From Olleya marilimosa CAM030 (GTDB lineage Bacteria; Bacteroidota; Bacteroidia; Flavobacteriales; Flavobacteriaceae), in NCBI RefSeq assembly GCF_000518485.1, contig NZ_JADR01000007.1, positions 222,069-286,068 on the forward strand: DNA of 64,000 nucleotides, written 5' to 3'. A program made the translations under genes and the position numbers. Under the pieces are notes generated by a model. That model searched no databases. It was not told the DNA's origin and worked only from the letters and a program-made list of their open reading frames with translations. Below are positions 38,201 through 47,209 of the stretch, piece by piece (the stretch's first letter is position 1; each line of letters starts with the position of its first letter).

Positions 38201-41200
38201 CCCAGAAAGTAGTTGGGCTGGTATAACAAGACAGATTACATCCACAGATTTTGAACAAGCAAATGTGGAGTATATCGAGTTCTGGTTACAGGATCCTTTT
38301 CAAGAAAACCCAAGTAATCCAGGAGGTAAATTATTTATTAATTTAGGTAATATATCAGAGGATGTCCTAAAGGATGGACGTAAACAATATGAAAACGGAT
38401 TGCCACAAGATGGTAATATTAGCTTATTGCCAGAAACTGTGTTTCAATCTGTAGTACCACAAAACCAAGCTTTAATTTATGCTTTTGATACAACAGGACA
38501 AGAAAGAACCAATCAGGATGTTGGTTTTGATGGTTATGATGATGTTGAAGAAGCAACAAGGTTCCCTTCAGGATTTTCAGGATTAGCAGATCCTGCAAAA
38601 GATAATTACGACTATTATTTAAATGCAGAAGGTGACTTGTTTAATAGATATAAATTATACAATGGAGTAGATGGTAACTCACCTGACGCTTTTAGTGATA
38701 CTAATAGAGGATCTACAACTCAACCAGATGTTGAGGATGTAAATAGGGATAACACAATGAATACTATTGATAGTTATTTTGAATATGAGATTGAAATTAC
38801 TCCAGCGTCTTTAAATATTAATAACGAATATATTGTTGATACTAAAAACGTTACAGATACCAATAATCCTAGGGTGTTGCCAAATGGAGATACAGCCTAT
38901 CCAAGATGGTATCAATTTAGAATACCTATTCGTACCGATGATGAGTTTGTTGTAAATGGTATTACAGATTTACGTTCTATAAGATTTTCTAGAATGTACC
39001 TAAACGATTTTCAGCAAAATACAACCCTAAGATTTGGAACATTAGAGCTAGTACGTAGTGATTGGAGACGTTTTCAATTAGCATTAGATGGTGGTGCAAC
39101 ACCATTAGATTTTGATGATACCGCTTTTACAGTAGGAGCAGTAAGCACACAAGAAAATGATGGTAGCTATGTTTCACCACCAAGTGTAGTGCCAGAACGA
39201 CTTAACAATAACAACACAATTGTAAGACAAAACGAACAAGCTTTAGTTGTAGATGTTTGCGATTTAAAAGCTAAAGACTCTAGAGCTGTATTTAAAAATA
39301 TTAGTGTGGATATGCGTCAGTATAAAAAACTGAGAATGTTTATGCATGCTAGAGATGGAGAAACTCCAGGATTAACAGATTCAGACTTAGTAGGTTTTAT
39401 AAGAATGGGTAATGACCTTACTGAAAATTATTATCAAATTGAAGTACCATTAAAAGTATACAATGGAGGTTCATCTGCCGAAGCATATTGGCCTGAAGAG
39501 AATGAAATTAATATAGAGTTAGAAATCTTACAACGTATAAAATCTTTAGGAATAAGTAACCAAACATTAACAGATGGTACAGCAAATTTCTATGATGTAG
39601 TTGGTGGAGACCTAGTACCTGTTGTAGATCAATATGGAGGTTATGTTTTAGGTCAACAACGTGTCGCTATAAAAGGTAATCCTAATTTTGGAGATGTTAG
39701 AACATTGATGGTTGGTGTAAAAAATGGTACAAACAACCTACAATGTGGAGAGATTTGGTTTAATGAATTGCGTTTGTCAGAATTAGAAAACGAAGGTGGT
39801 TGGGCAGCAATTGTTACAGTTGATACACAATTGGCAGATTTTGCTAGTGTAAGTGCAACAGGTAGAATGAGTACTGCTGGATTTGGTAATGTAAACCAAG
39901 GTCCAAACGAGCGTAGTCTTGAGGACAGTAAGCAATATGACGTAGTAACCAATGTAAATGTTGGTCAATTATTACCAAAAAAATGGGGAATTCAAATACC
40001 ATTTAACTATGGTCAAGGTGTTGAAGTCATTACACCAAAATTTGATCAACAATACGAAGATATAGAGCTTGATACACGTTTAGATGCAGCAACAGATGCA
40101 GCAGAGCGGGATTTAATTTTAGAACAATCGGAAGCTTACACTAAACGAAAAAGTATAAACTTTATTGGTGTTAAAAAGAATAGAACAGGAGAAGCTAAAC
40201 CAAATTTTTATGATGTCGAAAATTTGACTTTAAACTATTCTTATAACAAAATGGAACATCGTGACTTCGAAATTGAAAGATCTGTTGATAAGCAGGTGAG
40301 AGCTGGTGTAAACTACGCTTATAATTTTGAACCTAAGTTAGTAGAGCCTTTCAAGAAAAACGATTCGTTATTTACTGGTAAGTATTGGCAATTTTTAAAG
40401 GATTTAAACTTTAATGTGTTACCTGCTAGTTTTACAATAAATACAGATTTAAATAGACAATTTAATCGTCAAAAATTTAGAGATCTAGATTTAACAGGAA
40501 ATAATATTGGATTAGAAGAACTGTATAGACGTAATTATAATTTTGACTATCAGTACAATCTTAACTGGAATTTGACAAAGTCACTGCAAGTAAATTATTC
40601 TTCATCTAACAATAATATTGTAAGAAACTACTTTAAGGATAATATAATAAACGGAGAACCTGATCCATTATTGGACGTTTGGGATGGCTTCTTTGATTTT
40701 GGAGATCCAAACAGACAGCAACAGCAAATTGGAATTAATTATGAAATTCCATTAAGCAAAATTCCAACACTAAGTTTTTTAAAAGCGACTTATTCTTACT
40801 CAGGATTATTCCAGTGGCAAAAAGGGTCGGACTTATTTGGTAACTTAGTAGGTAATGATGGTCTGACTTATAATTTAGGTAATACTATTTCTAACGGAAA
40901 TACACATAATATTAATTCAACTTTAGACATGAATAAGTTGTATAAATATTTAGGAATTTCTGCTAAACCTAAATCAAGAGGTAATAAAGTTGCCAGAACT
41001 TCTAGAAGTGCAGGACCTCCAGGAGTTGCTAAAAAAGAAAAACCAGTTGCCAAAAAAGCTGGTGATGGTATAGGATCTAAATTAGGCAATTTTGGTATTG
41101 GTATACTAACTTCTATTAAGCGTATTCAAGCAGTATATAGTGAGACTAATGGAACCTTCTTACCAGGTTATTTACAAACACCTGGGTTTTTAGGTACAGC

Positions 41201-42449
41201 AAAACCAACTATAGGTTATACTTTTGGTAGTCAAAGCGATGTTAGAGATTTAGCAGCCCGAAATGGTTGGTTAACAGCTTTTCCAGATTTTAATCAGCAA
41301 TATACCACTAACCAAACTAAACAATTAGACTTGTCTGCTAATCTAGAACCTATTAGTGATCTTAAAATAGATTTAGTTGGTTTTAGGACGTATGCCGAAA
41401 ATTATACAGAAAATTACAGAGTAGAAAACGGACAGTACTTATCGTTAACACCTAATACATTTGGTAACTTTAGTATTTCATCCTTTACGTTACCTACCGC
41501 TTTTGGTAAGAGTGACGAGACAGGTTCTCAAGCTTTTGATGATTTTAGAAATAATAGATTAGCTATAGCAAGACGATTAGCAGTACAAAATGGAGCAGAT
41601 CCAAATGATGTAGATGATGATGGTTACCCTAAAGGTTTTGGTAAAACAAGTCAACAAGTATTATTACCTGCTTTTGTAAGTGCCTATACAGGTCAGAATG
41701 CAAGCAAAACTAAACTTGGGGCATTAAGAAATGTACCAATACCAAACTGGGACGTAAAGTATTCTGGTTTTATGAAAATGAATTGGTTTAAAAAACGTTT
41801 CAAACGTTTCTCTTTAACACATGGTTACAGGTCAAGTTATAGTATAGGACAATTTAGAACAAATTTGGATTATGATGGTATAGACTATGGACTTGATTAT
41901 GATTTACAACCTAGTGAAGATTTAGATCAAGCAGGAAACTTTAAAAGCGAGAAACTATATAGTAGCGTAACACTAACAGAAATGTTTAGTCCACTGTTCC
42001 GTTTTGATATGGAAATGAAAAACTCGGTTAGGATTTTATTAGAGATGAGAAAAGACAGAATGTTATCTTTAAGTTTTGACAATAATTTAATGACTGAAAT
42101 AGCAGGTAACGAGTATGTTGTTGGATTAGGATATCGTATCAAAGATTTACGAATTAAATCTAACTTAGCAGGACCTAAAAAAGCGATTGTGTCCGATTTA
42201 ATCATGTCTGCAGATTTATCTGTAAGAGATAATAAAACAATAATACGTTACTTAGATTTAGAAAATAATCAAATAACAAATGGGCAAACAATTTGGGGTC
42301 TTAAATACAATGCAGAATATGCCTTTAGTAAAAATCTAACAGGTGTGTTTTACTTTGATTATTCATTCTCAGAATATGCCATTTCAACAGCATTTCCTCA
42401 AACCACAATTCGTTCTGGATTAACACTAAGATATAATTTTGGAAATTAA
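35250..42449 (+). CDS. sprA: Type IX secretion outer membrane translocon SprA (SOV)
   Basis: SprA forms the giant outer membrane pore of the type IX secretion system and is needed for gliding and export of CTD-bearing proteins. The length of 2399 residues, the signal peptide (ending FSFAQ) and repeated segments such as the NIPIEVSTENNSIFGQQTKR block and the AYIDDFEGTQ motif are characteristic. The long C-terminal part has beta-barrel strand patterns. The start codon is TTG at 35250, since no ATG lies near the signal peptide. The gene follows ruvA by 6 bp and precedes gcvH, as in relatives. Confidence 0.95.
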   Translation: MNTSQLSFYKSLKHFLLTAFALLVSAFSFAQEENEVEQDSTKTGFSLGTIQMQNPSSIESKYTYDPVTDRYIYTETVGQFNINYPIILTPDEYLDLVSSQNLKSYYKDKIDAYDGKKGDVKAAQKNLIPEFYVNSSFFESIFGEGPISIVPQGTVEMDLGVLFTKQDNPSFSPRNRRNFSFDFDQRISLSMIGKVGSRLQVTTNYDTQSTFDFQNLIKLEYTPTEDDIIQKIEVGNVSMPINSSLISGAQSLFGVKTQLKFGKTTITGVFSDQRSDARSVTAQGGGTLDEFEFFIRDYDENRHFFLGQYFRNNYDKALENYPFINNNIQITRIEVWVTNRSNRTENVRNFVAFQDLGETGIIGNPGVSVTGGPNAFPDNGNNGLDPTNIGNAGSQLNSAIRDIATVQSGISISGFNEGFDYAKQENTRKLIEGQEYTLNTQLGYISLNQRLNNDEVLAVAYQYTVGGQVFQVGEFANDGIGATDVAVNTDGEVTNVTNNALILKLLKSSITSVSQPIWDLMMKNVYDTGAFQLTQEDFKLNIFYNESAPVNYITAVEGTPFGTDFEGEPIDQTTLLRLFNFDRLNYNNDPQTNGDGFFDFVPGITVIPQNGKIVFTKVEPFGRYLFDVLDNDGNTGNNSTDYEADIYANANQEKYVYDLLYKATKTAALDESQKNKFQIKGRYKSSGGDGIPIGGFNVPRGSVRVSAGGRVLVEGQDYTVNYQLGRVYIIDEGLKASNIPIEVSTENNSIFGQQTKRYTGLNVEHKFNDNFVIGGTYINLNERPITQKANYANEPINNTILGFNANYSSELPFLSRLVNKLPNIDTDAPSNISVRGDFAYLLPGAPKGTDFNGEATAYIDDFEGTQNGIDLKSAQSWSLSSRPLNVNNSTALDNNGIENGYGRAMLNWYTIDPIFYGSQRPTGISDDDMSSLYTSRVFVNELFPQQDIAQGQTSVLNTLDLTYYPQERGPYNFEPGTESGVIPNPESSWAGITRQITSTDFEQANVEYIEFWLQDPFQENPSNPGGKLFINLGNISEDVLKDGRKQYENGLPQDGNISLLPETVFQSVVPQNQALIYAFDTTGQERTNQDVGFDGYDDVEEATRFPSGFSGLADPAKDNYDYYLNAEGDLFNRYKLYNGVDGNSPDAFSDTNRGSTTQPDVEDVNRDNTMNTIDSYFEYEIEITPASLNINNEYIVDTKNVTDTNNPRVLPNGDTAYPRWYQFRIPIRTDDEFVVNGITDLRSIRFSRMYLNDFQQNTTLRFGTLELVRSDWRRFQLALDGGATPLDFDDTAFTVGAVSTQENDGSYVSPPSVVPERLNNNNTIVRQNEQALVVDVCDLKAKDSRAVFKNISVDMRQYKKLRMFMHARDGETPGLTDSDLVGFIRMGNDLTENYYQIEVPLKVYNGGSSAEAYWPEENEINIELEILQRIKSLGISNQTLTDGTANFYDVVGGDLVPVVDQYGGYVLGQQRVAIKGNPNFGDVRTLMVGVKNGTNNLQCGEIWFNELRLSELENEGGWAAIVTVDTQLADFASVSATGRMSTAGFGNVNQGPNERSLEDSKQYDVVTNVNVGQLLPKKWGIQIPFNYGQGVEVITPKFDQQYEDIELDTRLDAATDAAERDLILEQSEAYTKRKSINFIGVKKNRTGEAKPNFYDVENLTLNYSYNKMEHRDFEIERSVDKQVRAGVNYAYNFEPKLVEPFKKNDSLFTGKYWQFLKDLNFNVLPASFTINTDLNRQFNRQKFRDLDLTGNNIGLEELYRRNYNFDYQYNLNWNLTKSLQVNYSSSNNNIVRNYFKDNIINGEPDPLLDVWDGFFDFGDPNRQQQQIGINYEIPLSKIPTLSFLKATYSYSGLFQWQKGSDLFGNLVGNDGLTYNLGNTISNGNTHNINSTLDMNKLYKYLGISAKPKSRGNKVARTSRSAGPPGVAKKEKPVAKKAGDGIGSKLGNFGIGILTSIKRIQAVYSETNGTFLPGYLQTPGFLGTAKPTIGYTFGSQSDVRDLAARNGWLTAFPDFNQQYTTNQTKQLDLSANLEPISDLKIDLVGFRTYAENYTENYRVENGQYLSLTPNTFGNFSISSFTLPTAFGKSDETGSQAFDDFRNNRLAIARRLAVQNGADPNDVDDDGYPKGFGKTSQQVLLPAFVSAYTGQNASKTKLGALRNVPIPNWDVKYSGFMKMNWFKKRFKRFSLTHGYRSSYSIGQFRTNLDYDGIDYGLDYDLQPSEDLDQAGNFKSEKLYSSVTLTEMFSPLFRFDMEMKNSVRILLEMRKDRMLSLSFDNNLMTEIAGNEYVVGLGYRIKDLRIKSNLAGPKKAIVSDLIMSADLSVRDNKTIIRYLDLENNQITNGQTIWGLKYNAEYAFSKNLTGVFYFDYSFSEYAISTAFPQTTIRSGLTLRYNFGN

Positions 42450-42459
42450 TAAAGCATTG

Positions 42460-42490
42460 TTTGAAATTAATAGTCATTTAGATACATTTG
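42460..42490 (+). promoter_or_regulatory. Promoter of gcvH
   Basis: TTTG at 42460-42463 and TACATTTG at 42483-42490 are separated by 19 bp, matching the Bacteroidota consensus -33 and -7 elements. The start would fall about 15 bp before the ATG. Confidence 0.75.
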
Positions 42491-42512
42491 CAACTCACAT
42501 AATAAATATATA

Positions 42513-42893
42513 ATGAATATACCATCAGAATTAAAATACACTAAAGACCACGAATGGGTTAAAGTGGAAGGAGACCAAATTACAGTTGGAATTACAGATT
42601 TTGCACAAAGCGAATTAGGAGACATCGTTTACGTTGAGGTTGAAACTTTAGATGAAACTCTTGAGGCTGATGAAGTATTTGGTACAGTAGAAGCTGTTAA
42701 GACAGTTTCAGATTTATTTTTACCTGTTTCAGGAGAGATTGTTGCCTTTAATGATACCCTAGAAGACGAACCAGAAAAGGTAAATACAGATCCTTATGGT
42801 GACGGTTGGATGGTTAAAGTAAAAGTTTCTGATGCCTCTCAATTAGATAAATTATTATCAGCAGAAGATTATAAGGCTTTAATTGGTGCATAA
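42513..42893 (+). CDS. gcvH: Glycine cleavage system H protein
   Basis: GcvH carries the aminomethyl group on lipoate during glycine cleavage. The 126-residue protein has the standard N-terminus with [21 protein letters not shown], and the lipoyl lysine, Lys63, in VEAVKTVSD. The C-terminal [11 protein letters not shown] is also conserved. The gene overlaps the start of the VanZ-like gene. Confidence 0.96.
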   Translation: MNIPSELKYTKDHEWVKVEGDQITVGITDFAQSELGDIVYVEVETLDETLEADEVFGTVEAVKTVSDLFLPVSGEIVAFNDTLEDEPEKVNTDPYGDGWMVKVKVSDASQLDKLLSAEDYKALIGA

Positions 42894-43257
42894 ATTACTT
42901 CCAGTCATTAGCATTGGATATAGCATTGCTTTACTAGTATCTTGTTTAATAACAGTAGAAGGTGTTATAGAAATGCCCAATAATAAAGATAAAGTAATTC
43001 ATGCAACTGCTTATTTTATTTTTACCTGCTTATGGTTTTTTACCTTTTTAAATTCATTTAAAAAAAGTAAGCCTCAAGCCATTAAGACTGCAGTAATTTA
43101 TTCCATAGTATTTGGCATAATAATTGAAGTATTACAACAGGTTACAACACAAACAAGACAAGCAGACTATAAAGACGTTATAGCAAATATTATAGGAACA
43201 CTTTTAGCAGTGTTATTTATTAATTTAATTACAAAATTGAAAGTTAAAAACAACTAA
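42883..43257 (+). CDS. VanZ-like membrane protein
   Basis: The 124-residue protein has about four hydrophobic helices with the VanZ-like signature [19 protein letters not shown] and a later [15 protein letters not shown]. The family includes teicoplanin-resistance VanZ, but most members have no known function. No ATG is available: the frame starts at TTG 42883 or, equally likely, GTG 42886, and both overlap the end of gcvH, so translation is probably coupled. Flavobacteria often show this gcvH-vanZ-like pairing. Confidence 0.78.
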   Translation: MVHKLLPVISIGYSIALLVSCLITVEGVIEMPNNKDKVIHATAYFIFTCLWFFTFLNSFKKSKPQAIKTAVIYSIVFGIIIEVLQQVTTQTRQADYKDVIANIIGTLLAVLFINLITKLKVKNN

Positions 43258-43315
43258 TACCTTGTTTTTTTGACAAATAAATAGTTATTTTAGCGTTCAG
43301 TTTAAATTTACAGAT

Positions 43316-44041
43316 ATGGAATCTAAGAAAAATACAAAAGCAGACGTAGGACGTAATAGTTCTCTATACGTAGCAGTAGGACTAGCATTAATGCTATTTT
43401 TATCTTACTCAGCAATCAATTATACAACAACTGATAAGGCAGATATAGATATAGGACAATTAGTTTTTGATAACGAAGATGATGATGATGTTCCAATTAC
43501 AGAAATGCTTAACACACCACCACCACCACCACCACCACCTGCAGCTCCAGAAGTAATTGAGGTTGTTGAAGATGAAGAGGATGTGGAAGAAACAATCATC
43601 GAGTCTACTGAAACTACTCAAGAAGAAGTAGTTGAGATAGAAATTGCAGATGTTGAGGTTGAAGCTGTAGAAGAAGAAGTAGATGTACCTTTCTCAATTA
43701 TTGAAAATGTACCAGTATATCCAGGTTGTGAGGGAGAACCTAACAATGATGCAAAGAAAAAATGCATGTCTGAGAAAATTGGAAAATTTGTAAGAAAGAA
43801 TTTTAATAACGACTTAGCACAAGAGTTAGGTTTAGATAGTGGTATTAAAAGAATCAATGTTGGTTTTAAAATTGATAAAACAGGTAACATTGTAAACATT
43901 CAAGCAAGAGCACCACACCCTAAATTAGAGGCAGAAGCTAAAAGAGTTATTAGTAAATTACCTAAAATGAAAGCAGGTAGACAAAGAGGTAAAGCAGTAA
44001 ATGTACCTTACGGTTTACCAATTACTTTTAAAGTAGAGTAA
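43316..44041 (+). CDS. Energy transducer TonB (first copy)
   Basis: TonB passes proton-motive energy to outer membrane receptors. The 241-residue protein has a short cytoplasmic N-terminus, one transmembrane helix (about 16-36), and a periplasmic linker with an eight-proline run (68-75) and acidic Val/Glu repeats. The TonB C-terminal domain covers about residues 145-241. A cysteine pair, C-11x-C (GCEG to KKC), opens that domain. Its C-terminus ends NVPYGLPITFKVE. A terminator follows, so it is a single-gene unit. Confidence 0.9.
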   Translation: MESKKNTKADVGRNSSLYVAVGLALMLFLSYSAINYTTTDKADIDIGQLVFDNEDDDDVPITEMLNTPPPPPPPPAAPEVIEVVEDEEDVEETIIESTETTQEEVVEIEIADVEVEAVEEEVDVPFSIIENVPVYPGCEGEPNNDAKKKCMSEKIGKFVRKNFNNDLAQELGLDSGIKRINVGFKIDKTGNIVNIQARAPHPKLEAEAKRVISKLPKMKAGRQRGKAVNVPYGLPITFKVE

Positions 44042-44060
44042 TACATATTCCATATATATT

Positions 44061-44097
44061 AAAAATCCCGTTACAATTAAGTAGCGGGATTTTTGTT
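44061..44097 (+). terminator. Terminator of the first tonB
   Basis: AAAAATCCCG pairs with CGGGATTTTT, with a TTAC/GTAG inner extension that includes one G-U pair, followed by a T run. Confidence 0.87.
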
Positions 44098-44152
44098 TTT
44101 GGTATGCTTATTGTGATTTTGTCATAACATTAACATTTAAACTATATATATT

Positions 44153-44962
44153 ATGAAAAATTCGAAAGAATCTCGTGATCTCACTCGCCAAAATGAGAAA
44201 AACGTGCAAAAATCACAAAAACATGATGCGAATTTACAAAAAAACTCGTCGTTGTACTTCCAGATTGGGTTAATTATGTGTCTATTGGCTGCTTATGGTG
44301 CGTTAGAAATGCGTTTTGAGTCAAGTAACTTTAGTATTCCGTTAACTGCGTTTGCAGAATCTGAGAAGGATGCAATGTTTGCTCCAGTCGTTGTGGTAGA
44401 GCCTGATGCTATAGAAACGTCTGAGCCTGTAAAAACCAAACCAGTCCATATTATCAAACCCGAAATTATTGATAACGATACGCCTGATAAAAAGGAGACA
44501 GATAATTTGATTACAGAAATAGTAAAACCGACAAAACCAAAAGGTAATGTTACAGTGGATTTAGGAGCTTTAGATCCTCCAAAAGTGGATCCAGATATAG
44601 AATTACCATTTGAGAAGGTCGAAGTTATGCCTATTTTTCCAGGATGTGAAAGCGCAACCACCAATGATGAAAGAAGAAAATGTATGTCTGATAACCTTAC
44701 AAAAATTGTAAAACGAAGATTTGATGCTGGATTAGGAGCAGAATTAGGTTTAAAGGAAGGTGTTCAAAAAATTTATATTCAATTTAGAATTAATAAGCTT
44801 GGAGAAGCTGAGTTGGTGCAAACAAGAGCTCCACACCAAAGATTAGAAAAAGAAGCAGAAAAAGTGGTTAGTAAAGTGCCACAAATGACGCCTGGATTAC
44901 AAGGTGGTAAACCGGTTTCAGTATTATATACTTTACCAATTGCTTTTCAGGTTAAGTATTAA
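44153..44962 (+). CDS. Energy transducer TonB (second copy)
   Basis: A 269-residue paralogue of the preceding protein. The cytoplasmic N-terminus is long, Lys/Gln-rich and polar (about 1-40), followed by a transmembrane helix around IGLIMCLLAAYG. The periplasmic linker is acidic and Lys/Pro-rich without the proline run. The C-terminal domain again shows VMPIFPGCES and the C-11x-C pair, and ends LYTLPIAFQVKY. It has its own terminator. Two TonBs may serve different receptor sets, which sequence alone cannot settle. Confidence 0.88.
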   Translation: MKNSKESRDLTRQNEKNVQKSQKHDANLQKNSSLYFQIGLIMCLLAAYGALEMRFESSNFSIPLTAFAESEKDAMFAPVVVVEPDAIETSEPVKTKPVHIIKPEIIDNDTPDKKETDNLITEIVKPTKPKGNVTVDLGALDPPKVDPDIELPFEKVEVMPIFPGCESATTNDERRKCMSDNLTKIVKRRFDAGLGAELGLKEGVQKIYIQFRINKLGEAELVQTRAPHQRLEKEAEKVVSKVPQMTPGLQGGKPVSVLYTLPIAFQVKY

Positions 44963-44981
44963 TAGATAAATAATAGTTTTT

Positions 44982-45014
44982 AAGTCGCTACTAGTTAATG
45001 GTAGCGACTTTTCT
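44982..45014 (+). terminator. Terminator of the second tonB
   Basis: AAGTCGCTAC pairs perfectly with GTAGCGACTT around a nine-base loop, followed by TTCT. Confidence 0.85.
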
Positions 45015-45039
45015 ATTTTAAAGCGTTAATAAAAAGCAG

Positions 45040-45047
45040 TATCTTTC
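45040..45047 (+). promoter_or_regulatory. Possible -7 element of remB
   Basis: TATCTTTC differs from TAnnTTTG at its last base. It lies 26 bp before the remB ATG. Confidence 0.3.
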
Positions 45048-45073
45048 GGCTAAATTAAAACCTCAATCTAAAT

Positions 45074-47209
45074 ATGAAGACGTTCATTTTAGGACTATTA
45101 TTATGTACTTCAGCTGTAATCTACGCTCAAGATACAACTGATTATCAAATCCCACCTCGTTTTGAGAATTGTCAAGATACTGAAGTAAAACAATTAGACT
45201 ATTGCTTTAATCAAGAAGTATATAAAATAATATATTCAGAATTTAAACTTCCAGATAGTATTGATAAAAACTATACTGGACAAATGGCAATAATTTTTGA
45301 AGTCACCAAAGACGGTAACTTTAAAACTATTTATATTGATGCACATAGTAAAGATTTAAAAGAAGAGGCTAAACGCGTTTTTGAAGCATTTCCTACGATC
45401 CAACCAGCCACTTACAATGGTAATCCAACGTTTAAGCAATACAGTTTTAATTTATATTTTCCATTAAACCAAAAAAACACACCTCAAGCGTTGCCTAGTA
45501 TTACTGAGGCTAAAATGGACAATAATAGTGACTTAAATCAAATAGCGCAATTAACGGATTTGCAACAAAAAGCAAAGCAAGAGTTTGATAGTGTGCAAAA
45601 AGCAACAACTAAGTATACCAATAAAGCTTATACAAGTCAAATTAACATTCCGTTTTCTCATGAAAACTACTTTAGGTTTGATCAGGATATTAACAGAATA
45701 GGAACTAACAGTCATACAGCATCAAAACCTTATCGTTATGAAGATGTGTCAAATTATTACGATTTTTCTGCTGAAAATTTAAAGCTGCAAAAGGATGCTG
45801 AATCATGGTTAAGTCGTAAGCTTTGGAATGAGCATTTGGCACAAATACAAGGCGAAGATTATTGGTTTACAGTAGACCCTATTCTTGATTTACAATTAGG
45901 AAAAGATACAGATGCAGATTTTGGTACAACGTATAACAATACTAGAGGCTTGTACATACAAGGAGGTTTAGGAAGTAAGCTTAGTTTTTCCGCTTCAGTT
46001 TTTGAAAGTCAAGGACGTTTTGCACAATATTATAATCAATATGCCGAAAGTTTAAAAGCATTTGGACCAGATCCTGCAATTATACCAGGTCGTGGTATTG
46101 CCAAACGCTTTAAAGAGGATGCTTATGATTATCCTGCAGCAGAAGCCTATTTATCGTATACACCTGCTAAATTTTTAAACGTCCAGTTTGGACATGGCAA
46201 ACAATTTATAGGTGATGGTTATAGAAGTTTATTGCAAAGTGATGTGGCAAGTCCTTATCCTTTTTTAAAATTAAACACGACCTTCTGGAAAATTAAATAC
46301 ACCAACACGTGGACTTGGTTAAAAGATGTGCGTGATGCAGCAGTGGTGGATAAAGCATTCAGAACAAAATATATTGCAAACCATTATTTAAGTTGGAATG
46401 TATCAAAACGTTTTAATTTAGGTTTGTTTGAGTCTGTAATCTGGGAAAACACTAATGATAGAGGTTTTGATATCAACTACCTAAACCCATTAATATTTTT
46501 TAGAGCTATAGAGTTTGAAACTGGTCAAGGAGCTGGTAATGCTATATTAGGAGCTTCAGGTAAATACAAGCTTAGTGATAATGCAAATGTATATGGTCAA
46601 TTTATTTTAGACGAATTTTCTTTAAACGATGTCACAGGAGGAAACAAAAGCTGGAAAAACAAATTTGGTTTCCAATTAGGTGCAAAATATTACAATGCCT
46701 TTAAAGTTAAAAATTTAATGCTTCAAGCAGAATACAATCAAGTACGACCATATACCTATTCTCATAATACAATTGTATTAAACTATGCGCACAACAATCA
46801 ACCTATGGCTCACCTTTGGGGAGCAAATTTTAGAGAGTTGGTGTTAATTGGACGCTATCAAAAAGACCGTTGGTTTGGAGAGGCAAAATTAGTAACAGGT
46901 ATTAGAGGGTTTGATGTAAACGATGGTACAGATAATTTTAGTTATGGTGGCGATGTCTATCAAGATTATAACGATAGACCTTTTGATACAGGAGTAACAA
47001 TAGGTCAAGGTATAAAAACAACATCTGTAAACGCAAGTGCACAATTAGGCTATTTGGTTAATCCAGCCTCTAATTTAAAAGCATTTGTAAATTTAAGTTA
47101 TCGTAATTTTAATCCAGAAGCACAAACAGCTTCGGTTTATAATAACAGTACGGTTTGGATTAATTTTGGGATTAGAACAGACTTATTTAATTGGTATTTT
47201 GATTTGTAA
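45074..47209 (+). CDS. remB: Gliding motility protein RemB-like, with N-terminal TonB-CTD-like domain
   Basis: The 711-residue exported protein has a signal peptide (ending VIYAQ). Residues about 25-135 resemble a TonB C-terminal domain: two cysteines spaced C-10x-C, then FEVTKDGNF, EEAKRVFEAFP and a final YFPL. A linker follows, and from about residue 190 a repetitive outer-membrane beta-barrel-like part with PILDLQLGKD, GLYIQGGLGSKLSF and a C-terminus ending YFDL. RemB is known in Flavobacterium johnsoniae as an accessory gliding protein. Identity is by overall pattern, size and location; a generic capsule-assembly-like outer membrane protein is the alternative. Its 3' end is duplicated downstream (47716-47844). 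Confidence 0.8.
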   Translation: MKTFILGLLLCTSAVIYAQDTTDYQIPPRFENCQDTEVKQLDYCFNQEVYKIIYSEFKLPDSIDKNYTGQMAIIFEVTKDGNFKTIYIDAHSKDLKEEAKRVFEAFPTIQPATYNGNPTFKQYSFNLYFPLNQKNTPQALPSITEAKMDNNSDLNQIAQLTDLQQKAKQEFDSVQKATTKYTNKAYTSQINIPFSHENYFRFDQDINRIGTNSHTASKPYRYEDVSNYYDFSAENLKLQKDAESWLSRKLWNEHLAQIQGEDYWFTVDPILDLQLGKDTDADFGTTYNNTRGLYIQGGLGSKLSFSASVFESQGRFAQYYNQYAESLKAFGPDPAIIPGRGIAKRFKEDAYDYPAAEAYLSYTPAKFLNVQFGHGKQFIGDGYRSLLQSDVASPYPFLKLNTTFWKIKYTNTWTWLKDVRDAAVVDKAFRTKYIANHYLSWNVSKRFNLGLFESVIWENTNDRGFDINYLNPLIFFRAIEFETGQGAGNAILGASGKYKLSDNANVYGQFILDEFSLNDVTGGNKSWKNKFGFQLGAKYYNAFKVKNLMLQAEYNQVRPYTYSHNTIVLNYAHNNQPMAHLWGANFRELVLIGRYQKDRWFGEAKLVTGIRGFDVNDGTDNFSYGGDVYQDYNDRPFDTGVTIGQGIKTTSVNASAQLGYLVNPASNLKAFVNLSYRNFNPEAQTASVYNNSTVWINFGIRTDLFNWYFDL
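47078..47206 (+). repeat. Direct repeat, copy 1 (3' end of remB)
   Basis: This 129-bp stretch, the last 43 codons of remB before its stop, recurs at 47716-47844 with only three differences. Two are synonymous (ACG/ACA, ATT/ATC) and one changes Tyr to Cys. The starts are 638 bp apart. Confidence 0.95.

Noticed and set aside
43490..43560. Short CCA-repeat tract as a possible microsatellite
   Set aside because: It encodes the proline run of TonB and is explained by the protein.
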